DNA of 36,868 nucleotides from Oscillospiraceae bacterium. Lineage in GTDB: Bacteria; Bacillota; Clostridia; Oscillospirales; QAMX01. The stretch is taken from assembly GCA_015067675.1 (NCBI GenBank), contig SVMB01000029.1, forward strand, positions 1 through 36,868. The letters are read 5' to 3'. Shown piece after piece: positions 30,855 through 36,868 of the stretch (the stretch's first letter is position 1; each line of letters begins with the position of its first letter). The notes under the pieces are model-generated. The model searched no databases. It was not told the DNA's origin and saw nothing but the letters and a program-made list of their open reading frames with translations. The position numbers and the translations under genes were made by a program.

Positions 30855-32300
30855 ATGATAGAACGCAAAAAGCAAAGAAGTGCCAAAATCGGTATTTTCG
30901 CCGTGGCTCACCACACCTATTTCCAGCAATTCGAGGGACTTTATGAAAATCTCTGCGGTTATCACAAGGTCTTCTGCGATATGGTCGAAGAGTCCGGGGT
31001 AGAAATCGTCGATCTGGGCATCATTGACTCCAATGAAAAGGCCTTTGCGGCGGCAGAAACTCTTCGTGCGGCAAGTGTGGATCTGATTTTCTGCAACATG
31101 ATCACCTATGCCACCTCCTCGGTGTTTGCACCGATCATTCAGGAGGTCAATCGTCCCATGGTTCTCGCGGCCCTGCAGCCGAGAGCCGCGCTGGATTACA
31201 CCAAGGCCAACACCTTCATGCAGCTTGAAAACGACAACATCTGTTCCGTCCCCGAGTTCATCGGCGTTGCCAACCGTCTGGGCAGAAAAGTACAGGACTG
31301 CATCATCGGCACTTTATACGATGATGTGCAGGCCAAAGCAGAAATTGCCGAATGGTGCAATATTGCAAAGGTTCTGCACGATCTGCGCGGCGCCCGGATC
31401 GGTCTGATGGGCCATACCATGGAGGCCATGTACGATATGCACGCCGACCCCACAGCGATCTCCGCCGCCTTCGGGCTTCATGTGCCTCTGCTCGAGGTCG
31501 ATGACGTGATCACCCTTTATAACCAGGTCACAGAGGATGAGATCGCGGAAAAGATCCGCCTGATCGACGCCGAGTTTGATATGCCCGAGCCTGTATCCGA
31601 TCCCATCACCTCAAAGCTCACGGATGCCGACAAGTATCAGGCAGCGAAGTCCGCCGTGGCGCTGGATAAATTCGTGGAAAAATACAACCTGACCGGCCTT
31701 GCCTATTATTACGAAGGAAGCCCGGACAGCCTCCACCGCAAGGTCACCACGACCTTTATCGTCGGTAACTCCATCCTCAACGCGCAGGGCATCCCCATGT
31801 GCGGCGAATACGACATCAAGACCTGCATCGCCATGCTCATCATGGACCGCCTCGATATCGGCGGAAGCTTTGCCGAGTTTCACCCCTTTGATTTCTCCGA
31901 GGATTTCATTCTGGTAGGCCACGACGGGCCGCATCACCTGAAGATCGCCAACGGCAAGCCCGTACTCAGAAGCCTGAAGAAGTATCACGGCAAGCCCGGA
32001 CACGGCGCCTCGGTGGAATTCAAAATCAAAGAAGGCCCCATCACCCTCTTCGGCATCACCCAGACCGCCGATAACCGGTTCAAGTTCGTCATCGGTGAAG
32101 GGTATTCCAAGGAAGGCCCCATCCCTCCCACCGGCAACACCAACACCAGAGGATTTTTCGCTCCCAGTACCCGGGAATTTGTCAAGAAGTGGGTTATGGA
32201 AGGTCCCACCCACCACTATGCGCTGGGCGTGGGTCATCACGCCGGGACGATTGCCAAAATCGCCGAGGTTCTGGGCATTGAATACGTGATCGTAAAGTAG
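30855..32300 (+). CDS. L-arabinose/L-fucose isomerase-family protein
   Basis: A 481-residue protein of the arabinose/fucose isomerase superfamily. The N-terminal Rossmann-like domain (KIGIFAVAHHTYFQQF, VDLIFCNMITYATSS) is followed by IGLMGHTMEAMYDMH and a C-terminal part with MCGEYDIKT, FAEFHPFDFSEDFILVGHDG and HHYALGVGHHAG. The Glu residues in the first two and the His residues in the last two stand where the metal-binding Glu and His of AraA and FucI lie. It is divergent from both, so the substrate is probably another aldose or ketose. The ATG at 30855 follows GGAAGG; an in-frame start at 30807 would lie upstream of the transcription start. First gene of a four-gene operon. Confidence 0.85.
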   Translation: MIERKKQRSAKIGIFAVAHHTYFQQFEGLYENLCGYHKVFCDMVEESGVEIVDLGIIDSNEKAFAAAETLRAASVDLIFCNMITYATSSVFAPIIQEVNRPMVLAALQPRAALDYTKANTFMQLENDNICSVPEFIGVANRLGRKVQDCIIGTLYDDVQAKAEIAEWCNIAKVLHDLRGARIGLMGHTMEAMYDMHADPTAISAAFGLHVPLLEVDDVITLYNQVTEDEIAEKIRLIDAEFDMPEPVSDPITSKLTDADKYQAAKSAVALDKFVEKYNLTGLAYYYEGSPDSLHRKVTTTFIVGNSILNAQGIPMCGEYDIKTCIAMLIMDRLDIGGSFAEFHPFDFSEDFILVGHDGPHHLKIANGKPVLRSLKKYHGKPGHGASVEFKIKEGPITLFGITQTADNRFKFVIGEGYSKEGPIPPTGNTNTRGFFAPSTREFVKKWVMEGPTHHYALGVGHHAGTIAKIAEVLGIEYVIVK

Positions 32301-32342
32301 TTCGCGGTCAGATTTTATTCGCGCTTGACAGGAGATGATACC

Positions 32343-33200
32343 ATGAGAATCGGCGTGTCGGTCAAAATGCGAAAAGGCGGTTACGACAGATTCGGCGACG
32401 AGAAATATAACCGCATCAAAGCCCACGGCTTTGACTGCGTTGACTTTGATATGTGCAGCACGGAGCATGAACTGTACCTGATGAGTGAGCAGGAGTTTGC
32501 GGCGCATCTGCAGAAAGAACGGGAGCTTGCGCAGGCGGCCGGGATTGCCATTCATCAGACCCACGGCCCGTGGCGCTGGCCGATCCGGGATTTCGAGGCC
32601 GCAGATGTGGCGGAACGGCTTGAGAAGATGGAAAAGTCCATCCGTGCGACAGCCCTTCTCGGCAGCCGCTATTGGGTGATCCATCCCCTGATGCCCTACG
32701 GACTCGATGACATCCGAAGCGGACACGAAGCCGAAACCCTGGAGCGAAACATTTCCTTTTTCACCCGGCTTCTGCAAACAGCTAAAGCATACGGCGTGAC
32801 AATCTGCATCGAAAACACGCCTTTCCCCGACTTTTCCATTGCCACGCCGCTGCAGGTATTAAGGCTCGTCCGCGAGCTGAACGACAGTCACGTGAAGATG
32901 TGTCTTGACACCGGTCACGTTGCCGTATTTGCGCAGCTGTCCCCTGCCGACGAGCTCCGGCAGATGGCTGACGAAATCCGCGTTCTGCACGTTCACGACA
33001 ACGGCGGAGAACACGATGAGCATCTGCCGCCGTTTGAGGGCATCATCGACTGGCAGGATTTTTCCGCCGCGCTGCAGGAAACAGGCTTTGACGGCGTACT
33101 TTCTCTGGAAATCGTTCCGAAAGAGAGTCTCCCCACCGATGAATTTGAACGCCGGAGCATCCGGCTTGCCGAAATCGCCAAAGCTTTACTCAGTCAATAA
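32343..33200 (+). CDS. Sugar phosphate isomerase/epimerase (xylose-isomerase-like TIM barrel)
   Basis: A 285-residue TIM-barrel protein of the AP-endonuclease-2/xylose isomerase-like superfamily. The metal-ligand motifs are in order: IENTP (Glu), CLDTGHV (Asp and His), HVHDN (His) and LSLEIV (Glu). IHQTHGPW on an early strand is also typical. Members interconvert keto-sugars, inosose or hydroxypyruvate. It probably takes the product of the isomerase encoded 42 bp upstream. The ATG at 32343 follows CAGGAGATGAT; a start 18 bp upstream is less likely. Confidence 0.88.
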   Translation: MRIGVSVKMRKGGYDRFGDEKYNRIKAHGFDCVDFDMCSTEHELYLMSEQEFAAHLQKERELAQAAGIAIHQTHGPWRWPIRDFEAADVAERLEKMEKSIRATALLGSRYWVIHPLMPYGLDDIRSGHEAETLERNISFFTRLLQTAKAYGVTICIENTPFPDFSIATPLQVLRLVRELNDSHVKMCLDTGHVAVFAQLSPADELRQMADEIRVLHVHDNGGEHDEHLPPFEGIIDWQDFSAALQETGFDGVLSLEIVPKESLPTDEFERRSIRLAEIAKALLSQ

Positions 33201-33253
33201 ACCAATGCAAGGGGCAGCCACTAAACCATTGTAAAGGAAAGAAGGAATCCGCT

Positions 33254-34360
33254 ATGCGCCGGGATCTGTTTGTTTTCGCAGGCCAGTCCAACATGATGGG
33301 CGCGCCGGTTTATACTCCCAGGCATTCCGTATCTGCCACCCAGTCCTATGAATATAAGCACAAGCCGCGCAGGCTCGGTGCCTCTGCAGGCGCCTTTGTG
33401 CCGGTGGGCTATCCTGTAGGCGAGTTTTCCTACGTCGATCCCGCCGCGGCCTATGCGCCTGATATGGTAAACGAGCGCGGGGAAAGCCTGCTCAGCAATT
33501 ACAGAAATACCACCTACTTCTGTCCGTCCATGTCCAATCTGCAGTCAGAAGAAGAAAAGACCACCTTCCCCTTCGCCGATTTTTCCGAGGCCGATGCCCG
33601 TCCCGGCGCCACATTGGCGCCTTTCGTCGCCGAGGCGTGGGAAAAAGCCGGACAAGCCTGCGCCTACGCCCACATCGCCAAGGGCGGCGTCCCGCTGGTC
33701 TATTACTTTACCGACGACATGGCCCGGGAATACGGAGAGCGAATCCGGGAATGGAACCGGACGCACGGTACGGATTACAACCCGGATATTCCCGCAAGTC
33801 ACCGGATGCCGGGCGCGGCGGACTATTTCTTCGAAAAATGCGCCGACTTCTTTGCCGACGCAAAAGCGGCCTTCCCCGATGATGATCTTGCTTCCCGCTG
33901 CTTTTTCTGGCTTCAGGGAGAGTCCGAGGCCGGACGCTCGGCAGCAGAATACGAGATCCGGCTGGAAGTTCTCTGGGAAGCGGTGAAAAAGGCCGGATTC
34001 ACCCACTTTTTCTGCCTGCGGGTCGATTTCTTCGGCAATCCCGGCATCGATCAGGTGATGCTGGCCCAGGAACGCTTCGTTGCCGCCCATGAGGATGCCT
34101 ATATGCTGACCCGGGCCGCCTCTTACTTTCCCTATCCGGGCCGGGATGAGCAGGACTGGTTCTGCACCCCTCCCGGAGAAGAATATCAGCTCTGCCGGGA
34201 CAGCTTTTTCGGTTTCAACAACAATCATATCAATGAAAAGGGCTTTTTGCTGCTGGCTGAGCGTTCCGCCGAAAATATGAAGCGGATTCTGCTCCGGGGC
34301 GAAATGCCGATCCTGGAAGAAGAAAACATCCGCACGCTGCGCGACCGGATATACGATTGA
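33254..34360 (+). CDS. SGNH-fold carbohydrate esterase (CE6/SASA, sialate O-acetylesterase-like)
   Basis: A 368-residue esterase. FAGQSNMMG places the nucleophilic Ser at residue 12, right at the N-terminus, so there is no room for a signal peptide. FFWLQGESEAG (oxyanion region, the W-x-QGE-S motif of the family) and NNNHINEKG, with the catalytic His at about 325, complete the signature. The family removes acetyl groups from sialic acids, xylan and related sugars. It sits 53 bp after the TIM-barrel gene and 22 bp before the WbsX-like gene, and probably deacetylates the glycan handled by this operon. Confidence 0.88.
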   Translation: MRRDLFVFAGQSNMMGAPVYTPRHSVSATQSYEYKHKPRRLGASAGAFVPVGYPVGEFSYVDPAAAYAPDMVNERGESLLSNYRNTTYFCPSMSNLQSEEEKTTFPFADFSEADARPGATLAPFVAEAWEKAGQACAYAHIAKGGVPLVYYFTDDMAREYGERIREWNRTHGTDYNPDIPASHRMPGAADYFFEKCADFFADAKAAFPDDDLASRCFFWLQGESEAGRSAAEYEIRLEVLWEAVKKAGFTHFFCLRVDFFGNPGIDQVMLAQERFVAAHEDAYMLTRAASYFPYPGRDEQDWFCTPPGEEYQLCRDSFFGFNNNHINEKGFLLLAERSAENMKRILLRGEMPILEEENIRTLRDRIYD

Positions 34361-34381
34361 GGTAAAGAAGGGAGACAACTT

Positions 34382-35596
34382 ATGTACAACATCAGATTCG
34401 AGTCCTATGTTCCCAAGCCCAACCCCGCCAATAGCGACCGCATCGTCGCCGCGCACTACTACGCCGCATGGAAAAAGGGCGCTGCCGGACTGCACGAAGG
34501 TTTCGACGATCTGGCCGAGGAGTTTCCCGACCGCACCCCGCTCATGGGCTACTACGACGAGGAAAATCCCGAGGTCTGCGACTGGGAGATCAAATGGGCC
34601 GTGGAGCACGGCATCAACTGCTTCATCTACTGCTGGTACCGCAAGCTTGAAAACATGGGCAAGCCCATCACGGTGGAGGATCTGCGCTGCGGTCACGGTA
34701 TCCATGAAGCGCTGTTCAACGCACGGTATCAGAACTACATGAAGTTTGCCATCATGTTCGAGGTCAGTCCCCGTTGGGGAGCCACCGACGAGCGTGATAT
34801 GCTGGAAAACATCATGCCCTTCTGGATGGAGCACTACTTCAAGCGCGGCAACTACCTTCTCATCGACAACAAGCCCGTCGTGTTTGTATTCCATCCCCAG
34901 CGTCTGGCAAACGAGAGCTTTGAAAGCGTCGAAAGCCAGAAAGCGACCTTCGACGCCTGCCGTGACATCTGCCGTGCCAATGGCTTTGACGGCATGATTT
35001 TTGCCATGTGCAATACCTTCCTTGATAAAAAAGTCGCCGACGACGCTGTTGCCCGCGGCTACGACTTCCGCTTCGGCTACAACGCAGGATATAATGCACC
35101 TGTGGATATGTACGATTACGAGGATGACATCGTCAGGAGGCAGTGTGAGCTGTATCGTCAGAGGCTGGCCATCGACGAATGCCGTTTCATCCCCACAGCC
35201 TCCTGCTTTTCCGACTCCACACCCCGCTTTTCCCAGCGTTGGCGGGATCTGGGCTACAACTTCTACAAGTCCCGCCGCTGGTACCTGAGCCCCGAGAACT
35301 ACCGCCGGGTACTGGAAGGCATGAAGGAGATCTCCGATGCGCTTCCCGATGACGCCTGGGGAAAGAAGATCTTCATGATTGACAACTGGAACGAATGGGA
35401 CGAGGGGCATTTTGTCGCGCCCAGCCACAAGTTCGGCTTCAAGTATCTGCAGGCGATCCGCGAGGTCTTTACCGACCGGGGTAATCTCCCGGATTACCGC
35501 ACGCCGCAGGATCAGGGCTTCGGCGGCTATAACACGTCGTGGAAAACCCCGGATTTCGCCGATTTTTGCCGCAAGCGCCTTGAAAACAAGGACTAA
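34382..35596 (+). CDS. WbsX/GH99-like TIM-barrel protein
   Basis: A 404-residue protein. VAAHYYAAWKKGA near the N-terminus, INCFIYCWYRKLENM in the middle and IDNWNEWDEGHFVAPSHKFG near the C-terminus are the marks of the WbsX family (glycosyltransferase WbsX, GH99-like domain), which is related to endo-alpha-mannosidases. In O-antigen clusters the family is called a transferase; here, with isomerase and esterase genes, a hydrolase role is more likely, but this is inference. The NEWDEG Glu is a candidate catalytic residue. No signal peptide. Last gene of the operon. Confidence 0.8.
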   Translation: MYNIRFESYVPKPNPANSDRIVAAHYYAAWKKGAAGLHEGFDDLAEEFPDRTPLMGYYDEENPEVCDWEIKWAVEHGINCFIYCWYRKLENMGKPITVEDLRCGHGIHEALFNARYQNYMKFAIMFEVSPRWGATDERDMLENIMPFWMEHYFKRGNYLLIDNKPVVFVFHPQRLANESFESVESQKATFDACRDICRANGFDGMIFAMCNTFLDKKVADDAVARGYDFRFGYNAGYNAPVDMYDYEDDIVRRQCELYRQRLAIDECRFIPTASCFSDSTPRFSQRWRDLGYNFYKSRRWYLSPENYRRVLEGMKEISDALPDDAWGKKIFMIDNWNEWDEGHFVAPSHKFGFKYLQAIREVFTDRGNLPDYRTPQDQGFGGYNTSWKTPDFADFCRKRLENKD

Positions 35597-35700
35597 GCAG
35601 CCTGACAGAAGCAGAAAAGGGCCTGCTGCAAAATGCAGTACCGGACTGTGATTCGCAGCAGATGTTATGCGGCGCAGCCGAGTAAGGAACGCTTTGCGTT

Positions 35701-35735
35701 CCTCGGGGTGCAGGGGCGTGCCGCCCCTGCCGAGG
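35701..35735. repeat. GC-rich nested palindrome
   Basis: An outer stem CCTCGG/CCGAGG encloses CAGGGGCG-TGC-CGCCCCTG. There is no T run, so it is not a standard terminator. It resembles the palindromic intergenic repeats scattered in many Clostridia genomes; only one copy is seen in this window. Confidence 0.6.
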
Positions 35736-35943
35736 GGGACAAAGGGGGGCGAGTAGCCCACCGTCGATCCTGTAAGGCGCAGTAGCAGAATGAAAGATAA
35801 AGCGGATAGAGGACGGCAATATAAAAAATCAGATGAAATCAATAGCTTTTATGCCGCTTTCTTCATCCTTCCGTCGAGACGCAAGTGAAACGAGCGTCGA
35901 GCCACAATTGAACACGTATTCTGTTATACCAAGAGATAGAGAA

Positions 35944-35992
35944 ATGCCGTCTTCTGCAACATAACCGCGTTGCAGAAGACGGCATCTTTTTA
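35944..35992 (+). terminator. Strong intrinsic terminator before the IS30 gene
   Basis: A 17-bp perfect stem (ATGCCGTCTTCTGCAAC, paired with 35969-35985), an 8-nt loop and CTTTTT. The T run is only on the plus strand. It is about 350 bp after the WbsX gene and could end the isomerase operon or belong to an insertion-element border. Confidence 0.75.
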
Positions 35993-36065
35993 TTTCCCTA
36001 AATTGCAATAGCAAGTTGCAACAATCCAATCGCAAGCAACGCGTGGACAGGCAGGAAAGCGAGAC

Positions 36066-36868
36066 TCACGCCGCGTAAATCCGGTCGAGCTGCGCTTCAA
36101 AAAGGTCCTCTGGGGAAGCATATCCCAGAATCCGTCTCGGCAGCCGGTTGATGCAGTCGGCGAAGAAGCAGATGTCGTCAGCCGAATACTCAGCAATGCT
36201 TTTACCCTTGGGAATAAACCGCCGCAGCATCCGGTTGTGGCGCTCGTTAGTTCCCTTTTCGCAGGAAGAATACGGATGCGTGAAGTATACCTTCAGCTCC
36301 CCGTCATCCAGCAGACTAAGATCAGCAAACTCCGAGCCGTTGTCACCGGTGATGGTCTTGAACACCTGGCGGTACCGACTTCCGAAGTGCTTCATGACCG
36401 CCGTCAACGCTTCATGAATCGCCACAGCTGTGTGATTCCTCGCCTTGACCCAGATACACATTCTGGTCATGCGCTCTACAAGCGTCAGCACGCAGGGTTC
36501 GGCCGCGTTCTTTTTCCCGATGACCGTGTCAACTTCCCAATGACCGAACTCCGTGCGGAATTGCACAATTTCATCCCGGTCATCGATACTTCTGCCAAGG
36601 TTATGCTTGTTTTCACGCACTTTTGCGGTCTTTGTGTTCCGGCACAGTTTCTCGGGAAGATCGATGTTTTTGATGGGCAGAAGCCCCAGATCCACGTAGT
36701 TGTAGAGGGTTTTGGTGCAGACCATTTTCTCGCGGCTGAACTTTCCACTTTTGAGCGTATTTCCGACGCAGGCATCCAGCGACCAATGCTCATCGCTGCG
36801 GAATCGTTCCACGACGTACTCGAGGAACTCAATCGTGGCAAGGCAGCGATACCGTCTACAGCTGTTCT
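36066..36868 (-). CDS. IS30-family transposase (5' end cut by window edge)
   Basis: The frame is open from the window edge to a stop at 36066, with 267 codons visible. It carries the IS30 DDE catalytic core: HWEVDTVIG (first Asp), TITGDNGSEF (second Asp) and EKGTNERHNRMLRRFIPKG (Glu), and ends NRLPRRILGYASPEDLF. The N-terminal helix-turn-helix region is partly outside: residues such as VERFRSDEHWSLDACVG precede an internal GTG at 36812, which is not the real start. The core looks intact, so the element may be active. Its inverted repeats cannot be set because only one side is present. Confidence 0.92.
   Translation of the reverse strand, partial: NSCRRYRCLATIEFLEYVVERFRSDEHWSLDACVGNTLKSGKFSREKMVCTKTLYNYVDLGLLPIKNIDLPEKLCRNTKTAKVRENKHNLGRSIDDRDEIVQFRTEFGHWEVDTVIGKKNAAEPCVLTLVERMTRMCIWVKARNHTAVAIHEALTAVMKHFGSRYRQVFKTITGDNGSEFADLSLLDDGELKVYFTHPYSSCEKGTNERHNRMLRRFIPKGKSIAEYSADDICFFADCINRLPRRILGYASPEDLFEAQLDRIYAA

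Larger units (their letters stand above)
35597..36065. other. Non-coding spacer rich in palindromes beside the IS30 gene
   Basis: No convincing gene lies in these 469 bp. The part from 35623 has an inverted CTGCTGC/GCAGCAG; GGAACGC-TTT-GCGTTCC at 35686-35702, a GC-rich nested hairpin at 35701-35735 and a 17-bp perfect stem at 35944-35985 follow. The base composition changes sharply from GC-rich (35660-35760) to AT-rich (after 35800), as seen at insertion-element borders. One 68-codon minus-strand frame (35829-36035) has no ribosome-binding site and no recognisable motif. Confidence 0.6.

Noticed and set aside
33545..35842. 765-codon open frame on the minus strand
   Set aside because: It lies exactly antisense to the CE6 and WbsX-like genes, which have clear motifs and ribosome-binding sites. 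Its translation has low complexity and no known motif; it results from the codon composition of the real genes.
35829..36035. 68-codon minus-strand frame near the IS30 gene
   Set aside because: It crosses the 17-bp perfect terminator stem and has no ribosome-binding site.
1..36868. CRISPR arrays, tRNA, rRNA and riboswitches
   Set aside because: I saw no regularly spaced repeats, no tRNA or rRNA segments and no leader with a recognisable riboswitch pattern on either strand.

Overview
The window looks like a chromosomal accessory region of a Gram-positive, spore-forming-lineage Clostridia (Oscillospiraceae or a related uncultured gut lineage is my guess). Reasons: AGGAGG-type Shine-Dalgarno sites, sigma-A promoters (several with an extended TGn -10), many AraC-type regulators, MATE, VanZ and GyrI-like proteins, and a relic of the sporulation protease gene spoIVB. 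By eye most of it is moderately GC-rich, with AT-richer patches at 1-2200, 4300-6500 and 16600-18300.

The theme is carbohydrate breakdown. Left part (1-6356): tail of an unknown gene, a spoIVB 3' fragment, AraC regulator with a divergent SDR dehydrogenase, a second spoIVB-like fragment, a GH43-like propeller enzyme, an alpha/alpha-toroid protein, then a convergent NAD-dependent epimerase and another AraC regulator. Middle (6566-11479): a YgjV-family membrane protein, a MATE exporter, a minus-strand operon (nitroreductase, PHP phosphoesterase, GNAT) and a VanZ-like protein. Next (11513-16485): an AraC regulator opposite a GH10 enzyme, and an AraC regulator opposite a second YgjV gene that overlaps a beta-propeller gene.

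From 16651 to 29797 the plus strand is almost continuous: GH110-like alpha-galactosidase, a collapsed relic of a GH20-GH28 gene pair, a purple-acid-phosphatase-like enzyme, intact GH20-like and GH28-like genes, a YghZ-type aldo/keto reductase, GNAT, creatininase family, AraC/GyrI regulator, clan GH-A hydrolase, Nudix, a C39-like cysteine-peptidase fold and a four-Asp-box sialidase-like protein. Last, an AraC regulator faces a four-gene operon (arabinose/fucose-isomerase-like, TIM-barrel sugar isomerase, CE6/SASA esterase, WbsX/GH99-like) through overlapping back-to-back promoters. The right end is an IS30-family transposase cut by the window edge, preceded by a palindrome-rich spacer.

None of the glycan-active enzymes shows a signal peptide and no sugar transporter is encoded, so I infer a cytoplasmic stage of oligosaccharide breakdown, fed by transporters outside the window and switched by six locally acting AraC regulators. 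The clearest novelties are the GH20-GH28 relic, the paired spoIVB-like fragments, and the uncharacterised isomerase/esterase/WbsX operon.
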